From positions 1-64,000 of the forward strand of contig JACBXP010000006.1 in assembly GCA_015863185.1 (NCBI GenBank): a DNA stretch of 64,000 bases, read 5' to 3'. Positions within the stretch are counted from its first letter, which is position 1; each line of letters begins with the position of its first letter. The translations under genes and the position numbers were made by a program. The notes under the pieces were generated by a model. The model made no database searches, was not told where the DNA came from, and saw only the letters and a list, made by a program, of their open reading frames with translations. The stretch is from Aerococcaceae bacterium DSM 111020. GTDB lineage: Bacteria > Bacillota > Bacilli > Lactobacillales > Aerococcaceae. This document shows positions 28,278 to 37,140 of this stretch, in pieces.

Positions 28278-28355
28278 CAATCCCATATTTTTTTACTTGA
28301 AAAATCCTATTCAGATGCCCATAATAGATTAGAATAATGAGTAGGAGGAAAGCCA

Positions 28356-29060
28356 GTGAAGAAGTTTGAACAAATTTATAATGACTTGGAAGAAAAAATA
28401 TTGACTGGTATCTTCCCTATGAGTACACTTCTGCCTAGTGAGAATGATTTAGCTGATTATTATCAGGTCTCTAGAGGAACGATCCGACAGTCATTAAAGA
28501 AATTAGAACAACACGGATATATCATTAAGCGTCAAGGAAAAGGAAATATTGTTATCAATCATTCAGCCTTCACTTTACCTATATCTGGCATCAAAAGTTA
28601 TAAAGAAATTGCACAAGAACATCAATTAGACGTGAAAACAAAAGTATTATTTAATCAACGCGTTAAAGCTCCTTCTTTTATTACCAATGTCATTGATATC
28701 TCAAAAGATGAGGAATTCATCCATTTAATTCGTTTACGTCAAATTAATGGGGAAACACAAATTATAGATCATGATTATATTCTTGCATCAATTGTTCCAC
28801 ATATACCTCATCACAAAGCAAAAGATTCAATCTATCAATACTTTGAACAGGATTTAGGTCTCGAAATTAGTTATGCTCATAAAGAATTTTACGTTGCACC
28901 TACGGATACCATTGATCAAGAACATTTCAACATTGGTCCAGATGATTTTGTTGTAACTGTTAATAGTTTTGTTTATTTAAATGACACATCTTTTTTTCAA
29001 TATACCACATCGCATCATCGGCTAGAAACCTTTAAATTTCAAGAAATAGCCCGCCGATAA
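28356..29060 (+). CDS. treR: Trehalose operon repressor, GntR/HutC family
   Basis: The 234-residue regulator has an N-terminal winged helix (about 5-70: LPSENDLADYYQVSRGTIRQSLKKLEQHGYIIKRQGKG in two halves) and a UTRA effector domain (about 90-230) beginning FTLPISGIKSYKEIAQE, as in TreR. In B. subtilis TreR is released from DNA by trehalose 6-phosphate. The start is GTG with AGGAGG. It converges on treA-treP, and a TreR-like palindrome lies at the treP promoter. It ends at a bidirectional terminator. Confidence 0.88.
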   Translation: MKKFEQIYNDLEEKILTGIFPMSTLLPSENDLADYYQVSRGTIRQSLKKLEQHGYIIKRQGKGNIVINHSAFTLPISGIKSYKEIAQEHQLDVKTKVLFNQRVKAPSFITNVIDISKDEEFIHLIRLRQINGETQIIDHDYILASIVPHIPHHKAKDSIYQYFEQDLGLEISYAHKEFYVAPTDTIDQEHFNIGPDDFVVTVNSFVYLNDTSFFQYTTSHHRLETFKFQEIARR

Positions 29061-29068
29061 ATTCATAC

Positions 29069-29104
29069 AAAAAAATCGAACCTTTAATAAGGCTCGATTT
29101 TTTT
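29069..29104. terminator. Bidirectional terminator between treR and treA
   Basis: AAAAAATCGA and TCGATTTTTT arms, extended by CCTT/AAGG with one mismatch. The flanking A and T runs serve both strands. Confidence 0.85.
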
Positions 29105-29109
29105 AATTT

Positions 29110-30765
29110 TTATTCAATTAAGAAAGCGACCGTTTCATAATCGCCTAGAGTCACTGTTTCTGTTAGTTCATTTTGTGCTCCGTTACCGATTAAACGACGG
29201 TAAGGACGATTCAAAAACCTTTCCGGAATTTCAATGGATGATTCTCCTGGATAATAATGCGTCAAGACTATCAAATCGTGCCCATCTAAATGACGATTAT
29301 AGGCCATAATCTCAGGATGTTCCAAAGCTAATCCTTCGTAGCTTCCTTGAGAAATAATGGAATATTCTTTTCTTAATGCGATCAATTTTTGATAATATTT
29401 AAAGATATTATCATTTTCTAATTCGTTCTGTGCATTAATAACCGAATAATTATCTGCAAGTTTCAACCATGGTTCACCTGTTGTAAATCCAGCTTGATGA
29501 TCGTCCGTCCACTGCATTGGAGTTCGACTATTATCCCGCGATTTAGCTTGAATAATTTCCATTGCTTCATCATGTGTTTTTCCTTTTTCAATCATGATAC
29601 GATAATGGTTACGGGTTTCGATATCATCATAATCGTCAATCTCTTCAAACATAGGATTGGTCATCCCAATCTCTTCTCCTTGATAGATATAAGGTGTCCC
29701 ACGCATTAAATGGATAGACTGAGCAAGCATTGTCGCTGTCTCGAAAGGAAAATTTTCAACATCGCCAAAGCGGCTATTTGCACGTGGCTGATCATGATTA
29801 TTATAAAACACTGCATTCCAACCATCACCATCGGACATTCCCTCTTGCCATTCATTTAAAATTGCTTTCAATGACAGAAAATCAAACTCTGGATTACTCC
29901 ATTTCTCGCCTTCCTCATAATCTACTTTCAAATGGTGGAAGCTGAAAATCATGTCCAATTCGTTGCGTTCTGGATTAGTATATTGGATACCATTCGGCAC
30001 ATCTGTAGAGGACATCTCACCAACAGTAATCAATTCTGAATTTTTTCCGTAGGTTGCTTGATTCAACTCCTGCACCCACTCATGAACAATTGGTGTATCT
30101 GTATACAAAGCTTTTTCTTCATTTGAACCAGGTTCCTTAGAATCGACCATTTCTTCAGATTTACCGATAACATTTAAGACATCGAAACGAAATCCTTGAA
30201 CGCCCTTATCCATCCAAAAACGAACCACATCATGCAATTCACGCCTTACATTGGGATTATGCCAGTTCAAATCGGCTTGATGCACGTCATAAAGATGCAG
30301 ATAATACAAATCAGTATCACCAAAAGGAGCCCATGCTGGCCCACCAAATTTTGATTCCCAATTGGTTGGTAAACTCCCATCTTCTTTCGCTGGTCTTAAA
30401 TAAAAGAATTCCTGATAGTATTTGTCGCCAGCCAAAGCTTTTTGGAACCATTCATGTTCGGTGGAGCAATGATTGAGAACCATATCTAACATAATGCCGA
30501 TTCCTCTTTGCTCTGCTTCTTCAACTAATGTTTCAAAGTCAGTCATCGTTCCAAAAAGCGGATTGATAGCTTTATAGTCTGCTACATCATAACCATTATC
30601 ATATTGTGGTGAAGGAAAGATAGGACTCAACCAAGCAATATCAATTCCCAATGTTTCAAGGAAATCTAATTCGCTAATAATTCCTGGTAAGTCTCCAACT
30701 CCATCACCATCTGTATCTTTAAAAGATCTTGGATATATTTGATAGATTACTTTATCTTGATGCAT
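29110..30765 (-). CDS. treA: Alpha,alpha-phosphotrehalase, GH13
   Basis: Cytosolic enzyme that hydrolyses trehalose 6-phosphate to glucose and glucose 6-phosphate. GH13 regions are clear: DMVLNHCSTEHEWF, GFRFDVLNVI with the nucleophile Asp, TVGEMSST with the acid Glu, and FYNNHDQPR. The chosen ATG (30765, MHQDKVIYQIYPRSF) follows AAGGAG by five bases and gives 551 residues; the longer frame overlaps treP. It is named treA after B. subtilis (treC in E. coli). Confidence 0.94.
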   Translation of the reverse strand: MHQDKVIYQIYPRSFKDTDGDGVGDLPGIISELDFLETLGIDIAWLSPIFPSPQYDNGYDVADYKAINPLFGTMTDFETLVEEAEQRGIGIMLDMVLNHCSTEHEWFQKALAGDKYYQEFFYLRPAKEDGSLPTNWESKFGGPAWAPFGDTDLYYLHLYDVHQADLNWHNPNVRRELHDVVRFWMDKGVQGFRFDVLNVIGKSEEMVDSKEPGSNEEKALYTDTPIVHEWVQELNQATYGKNSELITVGEMSSTDVPNGIQYTNPERNELDMIFSFHHLKVDYEEGEKWSNPEFDFLSLKAILNEWQEGMSDGDGWNAVFYNNHDQPRANSRFGDVENFPFETATMLAQSIHLMRGTPYIYQGEEIGMTNPMFEEIDDYDDIETRNHYRIMIEKGKTHDEAMEIIQAKSRDNSRTPMQWTDDHQAGFTTGEPWLKLADNYSVINAQNELENDNIFKYYQKLIALRKEYSIISQGSYEGLALEHPEIMAYNRHLDGHDLIVLTHYYPGESSIEIPERFLNRPYRRLIGNGAQNELTETVTLGDYETVAFLIE

Positions 30766-30781
30766 TGAAACTCCTTCCTGA

Positions 30782-32968
30782 TTAGCCAGCAGTGTAATGG
30801 CCAATTTCATGGCCAGCCTCAGCTGAACCTGTAAAGTCTAAGCCATAATCAGCTATTTTATCTCCACTGACAAATACAACTACTATCGATAGCTCTTTAC
30901 CAGCTGCACTAATTGAGTCAAGATCCATTTGAGCAATAGGTGTTCCATAGTCAACAAGGTCTCCCTCACTAACCAGAACTTCAAACCCTTCCCCTTTTAA
31001 TTCAACCGTATCTAATCCCATATGAACCAGAATTTCAATTCCTGAATCTGTTTCAATCCCTATGGCGTGTTTGGTTGGGAAGATATTTGTAATTTTTCCA
31101 CTCACTGGTGACACAACTTGGCCATTAGTAGGCTCAACTGCAAATCCATCTCCCATTGCTTTACTTGAGAATACCGGATCACTGACTTCTTCAACGCTCA
31201 CAACTTCTCCATCTGCTACCGATACAAATTTATCTTCATTTGACTTTGTCACTTCGTTAGACGCTTCCTCTGGTTGATTCACAGAAGTAGTTTGTGCTAT
31301 TCCTGATTCAACTTCTGTACTCTTATCTGCAGTAGAATCCTTAGAAGAATATAATATCGTTGACTCCGTTGTTCCAGTCTTTTCAATATTAGTATTAACT
31401 TCTGTTTCTTGAATGTCATTATCTACTACTGTTTCATTCGTTACACTTGGTTCTTTACCAATTGATTGATCAACCGCTGCACTGGTTGATACTTGGTCTT
31501 CTTTTACTAAGAATCCAGATTTTCTAAAGACAATTGTTAATACAAATGGCACGATAATTGCAATTGCCATTGCGAACGCAAAGTTTATCATATGTTCTGG
31601 TTGGATAACTAAAATACCTGGTAAACCACCTACTCCAATAGAGTTCGATGTTACGCCTGTAAAGACTGAATACATACCTGCAAGTCCTGAACCAATCATC
31701 GCTGCTACCATTGGATAAACGTATTTTAATGTAACCCCGAATAAAGCAGGTTCTGTAACGCCAAGATATGCAGAAATGGTTGAAGGAATAGTAATTTGGT
31801 TTTCGCGCTCATTTTGACGTGTCAACCACCAATAGCCAAGAACCGCTGACGCTTGTGCAATGTTGGATAATGCAATCATCGGCCATAATTGTGTTCCTTG
31901 GAAATCAGCAATCAACTGAGCATCAACGGCATTTGTCATATGATGTAATCCAGTAATAACGAGTGGTGCATAAATAGCTCCAAAGAAAGCTCCAAACAAC
32001 CAATTCAATGAGCTTGTTAGCCCTGCATAAACTGCTTCCCCAATCCATGTACCAATTTTCCATCCGATAGGTCCTAAAACAGTATGCGCTAATATAATCG
32101 CGGGAACTAGTGCTAAAAATGGCACTAAAATCATAGATAAGTACTCAGGTACACGTTTACGCCAGAATTGTTCAAACCATCCTAAGGTCAATCCAGCGAA
32201 AATTGCAGGTAATACCTGTGCTTGATAACCAATCTTATCGACTTGGAAAGCCCCAAAATCCCATTGTGGAACTTCTCCAGCTAAGATAGCATCCGGAGCA
32301 CCATAAGCATTCAGCAATTGAGGCGATACTAATGTAATACCTAAGATGATACCTAAAATTTGTGTGGTGCCCATACGACGTGTAACAGACCATGTAATGC
32401 CGACAGGAAGGAAGTGGAAAATTGCTTCCCCTGGTAACCATAAGAAATCATTCACACCGCTCCAAAATGGTGACACATTAACAATCGTATTATAAATTGG
32501 AGTGCCATCTGCGTTTACTTGAGCGACTCCATCCACCACCGCTTGACCTAATGCTGAGAAACCAATTCCTTCGAGAATATTTCTAAATCCAAGGATTAAT
32601 CCCCCAACAATAAATGCAGGAATAATCGGTGTAAAAACATCTGCTAAGAACGATAAAGCGCTTTGGAACCAGCTTTGGTTTCCTCGGGCTTGTTCTTTCA
32701 CGGCATCCTTATTCGACTCAGATACATTGGAATACTTCTGGAACTCTTTATAAAAATCAGACACATTATTACCTATAATAACTTGAAACTGTCCCGCTTG
32801 AGTAAATGTTCCTCGTACCGAATCTAATGCTTCAATGGCATCAACATCAGCTTGTTTTGGATCACTTAATGCAAAACGCATCCGAGTTGCACAGTGTGTA
32901 ACCGCACTGATATTTTCGTCTCCACCAATCAGCCTTAATAACTCCTTGGCATCTTTTTCAAAACTCAT
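30782..32968 (-). CDS. treP: PTS trehalose-specific EIIBCA component
   Basis: Imports trehalose as trehalose 6-phosphate. EIIB lies at the N-terminus (MSFEKDAKELLRLIGGDEN, phosphocysteine in VTHCATRMRFAL), followed by EIIC with many membrane helices and GVTEPALFGVTLK. After a Ser/Thr/Glu-rich linker of roughly 100 residues, a glucose-type EIIA domain ends the protein, with its active histidine in LVHMGLDTVEL. The ATG at 32968 follows AAAGGA. The upstream open frame runs through the promoter and is not used. The protein has 728 residues, including the fused EIIA that many trehalose permeases lack. Confidence 0.92.
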   Translation of the reverse strand: MSFEKDAKELLRLIGGDENISAVTHCATRMRFALSDPKQADVDAIEALDSVRGTFTQAGQFQVIIGNNVSDFYKEFQKYSNVSESNKDAVKEQARGNQSWFQSALSFLADVFTPIIPAFIVGGLILGFRNILEGIGFSALGQAVVDGVAQVNADGTPIYNTIVNVSPFWSGVNDFLWLPGEAIFHFLPVGITWSVTRRMGTTQILGIILGITLVSPQLLNAYGAPDAILAGEVPQWDFGAFQVDKIGYQAQVLPAIFAGLTLGWFEQFWRKRVPEYLSMILVPFLALVPAIILAHTVLGPIGWKIGTWIGEAVYAGLTSSLNWLFGAFFGAIYAPLVITGLHHMTNAVDAQLIADFQGTQLWPMIALSNIAQASAVLGYWWLTRQNERENQITIPSTISAYLGVTEPALFGVTLKYVYPMVAAMIGSGLAGMYSVFTGVTSNSIGVGGLPGILVIQPEHMINFAFAMAIAIIVPFVLTIVFRKSGFLVKEDQVSTSAAVDQSIGKEPSVTNETVVDNDIQETEVNTNIEKTGTTESTILYSSKDSTADKSTEVESGIAQTTSVNQPEEASNEVTKSNEDKFVSVADGEVVSVEEVSDPVFSSKAMGDGFAVEPTNGQVVSPVSGKITNIFPTKHAIGIETDSGIEILVHMGLDTVELKGEGFEVLVSEGDLVDYGTPIAQMDLDSISAAGKELSIVVVFVSGDKIADYGLDFTGSAEAGHEIGHYTAG

Positions 32969-32998
32969 ACTAAACATCCTTTCTTTTTTGACAACAAC

Positions 32999-33016
32999 AA
33001 CTTGTACAGACAAGTT
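32999..33016. promoter_or_regulatory. TreR operator candidate
   Basis: AACTTGTACAGACAAGTT has arms AACTTGT/ACAAGTT around a four-base centre, like the TTGTATATACAA-type TreR operators of Bacillus. It directly follows the treP -10 box. Confidence 0.65.
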
Positions 33017-33017
33017 A

Positions 33018-33046
33018 ACTTTACAATAATACCGCTTACATTGCAA
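33018..33046 (-). promoter_or_regulatory. treP-treA promoter
   Basis: Minus strand TTGCAA, 17 bases, TAAAGT, about 50 bases before the treP ATG. Its spacer holds a cre-like site and the TreR operator follows. Confidence 0.6.
33027..33040 (-). promoter_or_regulatory. cre-like site in the treP promoter
   Basis: TGTAAGCGGTATTA on the minus strand matches TGNAANCGNTNNCA at 13 of 14 positions, and lies within the promoter spacer. Confidence 0.65.
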
Positions 33047-33126
33047 TATTAAAGCTCTTATAATTTTCTCTTCTGGCCAAATGTATTTATTAAGTGATGC
33101 TCGAACCATAAGTATCTCCAGATAAC

Positions 33127-33162
33127 AAAAAAAGACTAAGAGATAATATTATCTCTTAGTCT
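33127..33162 (-). terminator. Terminator of the tRNA cluster
   Basis: A perfect 30-base palindrome at 33133-33162 (arms begin AGACTAAGAGATAAT) is followed on the minus strand by TTTTTTT. It ends about 8 bases after the tRNA-Leu gene. Confidence 0.9.
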
Positions 33163-33170
33163 ATCTTAAT

Positions 33171-33255
33171 GCCGAGGGCCGGAATCGAACCGGCACGGAG
33201 TGTAACCTCCGCAGGATTTTAAGTCCTGTGCGTCTGCCTGTTCCGCCACCCCGGC
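33171..33255 (-). tRNA. tRNA-Leu (anticodon TAA)
   Basis: 85 bases on the minus strand with a GCCGGGG/CCTCGGC-type acceptor stem, the long variable arm of a class II tRNA, T-loop GGTTCGATTCC, and anticodon loop CTTAAAA (TAA). No CCA is encoded. It is the last of three clustered tRNAs. Confidence 0.95.
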
Positions 33256-33270
33256 TTAAAAAAATTAAAA

Positions 33271-33343
33271 TGCCGGCTAAAGGACTTGAACCCTCGACCC
33301 TCTGATTACAAATCAGATGCTCTACCAACTGAGCTAAGCCGGC
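33271..33343 (-). tRNA. tRNA-Thr (anticodon TGT)
   Basis: 73 bases on the minus strand; GCCGGCT/AGCCGGC acceptor stem with discriminator A, D-arm AGCTCAGTTGGTAGAGC, and anticodon loop TTTGTAA (TGT). No CCA is encoded. Confidence 0.95.
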
Positions 33344-33369
33344 GTATGAAATTCTATAAAATATAGAGA

Positions 33370-33442
33370 TGACCTGTGCAGGAATCGAACCTGCGACCCA
33401 CTGATTAAAAGTCAGTTGCTCTACCGACTGAGCTAACAAGTC
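33370..33442 (-). tRNA. tRNA-Lys (anticodon TTT)
   Basis: 73 bases on the minus strand; GACTTGT/ACAGGTC acceptor stem with discriminator A, anticodon loop CTTTTAA (TTT), and T-arm CGCAGGTTCGATTCCTGC. It is the first gene after the cluster promoter. Confidence 0.95.
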
Positions 33443-33459
33443 AAATTGACAACTTCTAT

Positions 33460-33488
33460 ATAATATTCTATTTTGCATTTTTTGTCAA
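33460..33488 (-). promoter_or_regulatory. Promoter of the tRNA cluster
   Basis: Minus strand TTGACA, 17 bases, TATTAT, 17 bases before tRNA-Lys: a near-consensus stable-RNA promoter. Confidence 0.85.
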
Positions 33489-33575
33489 CAAATTTCGAAT
33501 TATTTTATCTTATTTTAATAAATTACTTATTATATTTTTATCAATTTTTCTGTCGTCTCATTCCCTCTTACAAAA

Positions 33576-33614
33576 AATCAATTAAGTGTTAGTTAATGTA
33601 ACACTTAATTGATT
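33576..33614 (-). terminator. Terminator of the methionine unit
   Basis: Sixteen-base arms AATCAATTAAGTGTTA/TAACACTTAATTGATT surround a seven-base loop. The minus strand then has TTTTTTG. It is 21 bases after the methyltransferase stop. Confidence 0.9.
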
Positions 33615-33635
33615 ATTCGAGTATAGAGTGAAGCG

Positions 33636-34769
33636 TTAACTCTCACCCCATACCTCATCTACAATAGATTTTATTAATGATAATTTATCCCATTGCGTTT
33701 GTTCTGCCACATTGTTTCCTTCTTCTGTCGAAGCAAATCCACATTGTGGTGACAGACATAAATTATCCAAAGGAACATACTTAGCCGCTTCATAAATACG
33801 GTCAATAATTGCTTGACGCTCTTCCAAACTATCTGATTTGGTTGTAATTAACCCCAGTACCACCACTTTTCCTGGTGTAACTTTCGCTAAGGGTTCGAAT
33901 CCTCCGGCTCGGTCCGAGTCATATTCCAAGAAATATCCATGCACATTTTCCCGATCAAATAATGGTGATGCTACGTTCGTATACGCTCCTTCTGAAAACC
34001 AAGTGGACCGATAATTCCCACGACAGACATGTGTATTAATAACCAAGTCCGTTGGTAAATTAGCAATTGCCGCATTATTGACAGTCACTAATATTTCTTT
34101 CAGCTTTTCTTCGCCTAATTCTTTCTCATAAGGCCCTAACGCTTTACCCCCACTAACAATTGCTCCCCAGGTACAATCATCTAATTGAACTACCCGCGCT
34201 CCTGCTTCATATAATGCAGACAACACTTGATGGTAAGCCTCTGCTACGGCTTCTAAAAAAGCATCGATATCAGCATAATATTCAAAAATAGAATCTAAAT
34301 TTTGTTCACGAAATATTTCTCGCACAAATTGTGCTGGAGCTGGAATTGTTTGTTTTACGGTCGAATTTTCAGAAATATGATCACGTACAAATTTAAAATG
34401 GTCCACAAAAGGATGATTTTCGCCATTTATTTTACCTATTAATTTCGCTGATTCACTTCGTGTTTGAGTAGCATTAAAATGGTACCCTTCTGTAGGTGCA
34501 GTTTTCTCAACCCCATTTAAACCCCAAAAGAAGTCTAAATGCCACCAAGACCGTCGAAATTCGCCGTCTGATATAGACTTAAGCCCGATAGCCTCTTGCT
34601 TTTTAATTAAATCAATGATCGCAGCATCTTCAACTGCTTTTAGGACTTGAGCCGATATCTTCCCTTCACTAAACTGTTGACGCGCTACTAATAAATTAGC
34701 TGGTCTAAGAAATGAACCGACCGTTTCAAAACGGTATGGTGCATGTTCTCGTGCTGTTTTTTGGGTCAT
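33636..34769 (-). CDS. MetE C-terminal-like methyltransferase (YxjG/YxjH type)
   Basis: Resembles the short MetE-like proteins that consist only of the catalytic barrel of cobalamin-independent methionine synthase. The 377 residues contain FETVGSFLRPANLL, ISDGEFRRSWWHLDFF, VVQLDDCTWG, the zinc ligands in NTHVCRGNY, and CGFASTEEG. Such proteins are linked to methionine recycling; B. subtilis YxjG and YxjH are SAM-riboswitch genes. Here it ends a methionine T-box operon. The methyl donor is unclear, as the N-terminal folate-binding half of MetE is missing. Confidence 0.85.
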   Translation of the reverse strand: MTQKTAREHAPYRFETVGSFLRPANLLVARQQFSEGKISAQVLKAVEDAAIIDLIKKQEAIGLKSISDGEFRRSWWHLDFFWGLNGVEKTAPTEGYHFNATQTRSESAKLIGKINGENHPFVDHFKFVRDHISENSTVKQTIPAPAQFVREIFREQNLDSIFEYYADIDAFLEAVAEAYHQVLSALYEAGARVVQLDDCTWGAIVSGGKALGPYEKELGEEKLKEILVTVNNAAIANLPTDLVINTHVCRGNYRSTWFSEGAYTNVASPLFDRENVHGYFLEYDSDRAGGFEPLAKVTPGKVVVLGLITTKSDSLEERQAIIDRIYEAAKYVPLDNLCLSPQCGFASTEEGNNVAEQTQWDKLSLIKSIVDEVWGES

Positions 34770-35311
34770 TGGACTCCCTCTTTTCTTTCAATGATTTGCT
34801 CTTCAACATAGGCTTTGCGACCAGATTCCTCATAGGAAGCAGCATATCTTTCTGGGTCTTTTTTATAGAAATCTTGATGATAATCTTCTGCTGGATAAAA
34901 TGTGGCGGCCGGTAAAATAGGAACAATAATTTCTTGACTGTATTCACCACCATCTATTAATGTTTGTTTAGAGCTAAGTGCTTTTACTTCTTGCTCTGCC
35001 GTTGTATAAAAGATTGCAGGACGATAGTTCGAACCACGATCACCAAATTGGCCTCCCTCATCTGTTGGATCGATAATCTTCCAAAAAATATCTAGTATCT
35101 GTTCATAGGAGATAATTTCAGGATCGTATAAAATCTCTACAGCTTCTATATGTCCTGTTTCACCGGATTTAACTTGTTCGTAAGTTGGATACTCAACACT
35201 TCCACCCGTATATCCTGAAATAACACTGTGAACACCGGCCCATTGATCAAACGGTTTAACTAGACACCAGAAACATCCACCTGCTAAGATTGCTCTTTCT
35301 AATTCCGCCAT
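34766..35311 (-). CDS. msrA: Peptide methionine sulfoxide reductase MsrA (copy 1)
   Basis: Reduces the S-epimer of methionine sulfoxide. The catalytic GGCFWC (residues about 11-16) is followed by VISGYTGGSVEYPTYEQVKSG and GDRGSNYRPAIFYT, all MsrA hallmarks. The 181 residues match. The stop overlaps the next gene's ATG (ATGA), and it is 11 bases after the MetQ-like gene, so it sits in the T-box operon and is probably induced by methionine shortage. A second, differing copy is at 36598. There is no fused MsrB. Confidence 0.95.
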   Translation of the reverse strand: MAELERAILAGGCFWCLVKPFDQWAGVHSVISGYTGGSVEYPTYEQVKSGETGHIEAVEILYDPEIISYEQILDIFWKIIDPTDEGGQFGDRGSNYRPAIFYTTAEQEVKALSSKQTLIDGGEYSQEIIVPILPAATFYPAEDYHQDFYKKDPERYAASYEESGRKAYVEEQIIERKEGVQ

Positions 35312-35322
35312 TTCTTTACCTC

Positions 35323-36195
35323 CTAATTAAAGTCATCAAAATAACCTTGCTCATCGGCTAATTGATATATTTCATCGACCGTATAATTTTCCCAAACTGG
35401 TATTTCTCCGCCTTTTGTTATTTCTTCGATTACTTCTGCTGTTTCATCGGATTGGAATAATTCAACAATTTTCAACAATGTTGGATTATCTTTATTCTTA
35501 TCACGTACTGCAATTAAATTGGTATAAATCGGATTAAATGTATCCAAATTCGCTGCATCAACAAAAATAGCATCCTCTGTGAGTAATCCTGCATCCACAG
35601 CAAATCCAGAATTGATAAAAGCTGCATCTACATCATCCAAGACAACTGCAGATGTTGCCGGATCTAAATATTCAAATTGCAAATGTTTTGGATTAGCTAA
35701 TATATCTGCTTCTTCTGGATAAATTCCTGCTTCTTCATCAACATCAATCAGTCCCGCCTGTTCTAAAGCTTGAAAAGCTCGACCATATGTCGATGGATCA
35801 TTAGGAATGGCAATTGTGGCACCTTCTGGTAAATCTTCGACAGAATCATAGCGATTTGAAAATAATCCTAATGGCGCGATAATGGTATTGCCAATCGATA
35901 CTAAATCGGCATCATTATCTTGATTCCAAACAAGAAAGAAAGGATAGCCTTGAGTTGCATTTAAGTCGATGGAATCATTCGCTAGTGCTTCATTTGGTTG
36001 AACATAGTCATTAAATAAAACAAGTTCAATATTAATTCCTTCTTCTTTGGCTCTTTCTGCGATAAATTCCCAATATCTCTCAGAATTTTCATTCACGATA
36101 CCAACCTTTACCGTTTCTTCAGCATGAATATGTTCAGTAAATCCACTTACAAAAAATACACCCACTACCAATAATAATGACACTAATTTTTTCAT
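35323..36195 (-). CDS. MetQ/NlpA-family methionine-binding protein without lipobox
   Basis: Solute-binding protein of the NlpA family (methionine ABC import). KVGIVNENSERYWEFIAERAKEEGINIELV and LFNDYVQPNEALANDSIDLNATQ-like segments fit, and DPATSAVVLDDVDAAFINSGFA is the family core. The signal peptide (about residues 1-25) ends in HAEET and has no cysteine; I see no cysteine in the whole protein, so it cannot be a lipoprotein. No MetN or MetI genes are adjacent. The Met T-box upstream supports methionine or methionine sulfoxide as ligand. Confidence 0.82.
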   Translation of the reverse strand: MKKLVSLLLVVGVFFVSGFTEHIHAEETVKVGIVNENSERYWEFIAERAKEEGINIELVLFNDYVQPNEALANDSIDLNATQGYPFFLVWNQDNDADLVSIGNTIIAPLGLFSNRYDSVEDLPEGATIAIPNDPSTYGRAFQALEQAGLIDVDEEAGIYPEEADILANPKHLQFEYLDPATSAVVLDDVDAAFINSGFAVDAGLLTEDAIFVDAANLDTFNPIYTNLIAVRDKNKDNPTLLKIVELFQSDETAEVIEEITKGGEIPVWENYTVDEIYQLADEQGYFDDFN

Positions 36196-36244
36196 TTTCT
36201 TCCTCCTATCAACTCTTCGACAACAACCAACTCTGCAAAAATAA

Positions 36245-36525
36245 ACAAAAAACTCCCATCCTGAAAAGGACGGGAGTTAAAATCCGTGTTACCACCTTTG
36301 TTTGTTATTTCATCACTAAAATAACCTCAGACAGTACTTGAAAAAAACTTCGTATACTGTGGCGTTGTTAACGGGCGCATCCGTTCATTGCTCACTCATG
36401 CTCACAATGACAGCTCAGTGACCATTTTCAATTGTCTAATCTTATCCACTCACACCACACATGGATTCTCTTTGAAGATCTTTCAATTTACTTTTCACTT
36501 CATCGCATTTATTTATTGCTTAATT
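36245..36525 (-). ncRNA. T-box riboswitch, probably tRNA-Met responsive
   Basis: The minus-strand leader contains Stem I features (AGAGAATCC and GGTGTGAGTGGAT), a candidate specifier ATG in GAAAATGGTCACTG, and the T-box sequence AAAGGTGGTAACACGG at about 36284-36300. It ends in a terminator, CTCCCGTCC/GGATGGGAG (36253-36276), followed by TTTTTT. Uncharged tRNA would favour the antiterminator and switch on the MetQ-like, msrA and methyltransferase genes. The ATG specifier assignment is by eye. Confidence 0.88.
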
Positions 36526-36528
36526 CAT

Positions 36529-36556
36529 ATCATAGCAACTAATTTTAGAAAGTCAA
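36529..36556 (-). promoter_or_regulatory. Promoter of the T-box operon
   Basis: Minus strand TTGACT, 16 bases, TATGAT, with TGC just before the -10 box (extended form). Confidence 0.75.
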
Positions 36557-36597
36557 CATAAAATTAAAATATTTTAAGTTTTTTTATTAAATGATAC

Positions 36598-37119
36598 TCA
36601 TTTGTGACGTTTAATAAAATCAACACGCCCTGATCCATGTGCATATCGATTGTAATGATCAGGATTTTTTAAATAATAATCTTGATGATAGTCTTCCGCC
36701 TCATAAAAAGTTTCTGCTGGTTCAATTGGAACAACAATAGGGGCATTAAACCGACCACTTTCATCTAATGCTTTCTTCGATGCTTCAGCCAAACGACGTT
36801 GCTCTTCGGTTTTATAATAAATCACCGGACGATAAGAAGAGCCACGGTCACCAAATTGTCCATCCGCATCTGTCGGGTCCATTGAATTCCAATAAATTTC
36901 AAGTAATGCTTCGTAAGCTATTTGTTCTGGATTATAAGTAATTTCAACGGCTTCAGTATGGCCAGTAAGTCCTGTTGTGACCTCACGATATGTTGGATTT
37001 TCAGTGTGTCCACCTGTATAGCCAGACACTACCGACTCAACACCATCCCACTGATCAAAAGGTTTTACCATACACCAAAAGCAACCTCCAGCAAATATCG
37101 CTGTTTCAAGAGCCATCAT
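36598..37119 (-). CDS. msrA: Peptide methionine sulfoxide reductase MsrA (copy 2)
   Basis: Second MsrA. The catalytic motif GGCFWC is at residues 11-16, with [18 protein letters not shown] and [14 protein letters not shown] following. The 173 residues end [13 protein letters not shown]. It shares the GGCFWCxVKPFDQWxGVxSV core with copy 1 but differs through the rest, so the pair is an old duplication or two separate acquisitions. It is 21 bases after the thioesterase gene and outside the T-box transcript. Two adjacent ATGs are possible starts. Confidence 0.94.
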   Translation of the reverse strand: MMALETAIFAGGCFWCMVKPFDQWDGVESVVSGYTGGHTENPTYREVTTGLTGHTEAVEITYNPEQIAYEALLEIYWNSMDPTDADGQFGDRGSSYRPVIYYKTEEQRRLAEASKKALDESGRFNAPIVVPIEPAETFYEAEDYHQDYYLKNPDHYNRYAHGSGRVDFIKRHK

Positions 37120-37140
37120 ATCAATCCTTTCTGTCTATTC

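Noticed and set aside
32969-33109. 47-codon extension of TreP
   Set aside because: It crosses the promoter, cre and TreR operator, and the EIIB domain begins at 32968.
33161-33478. 105-codon open frame on the minus strand
   Set aside because: It runs straight through three tRNA genes; the reading frame is accidental.
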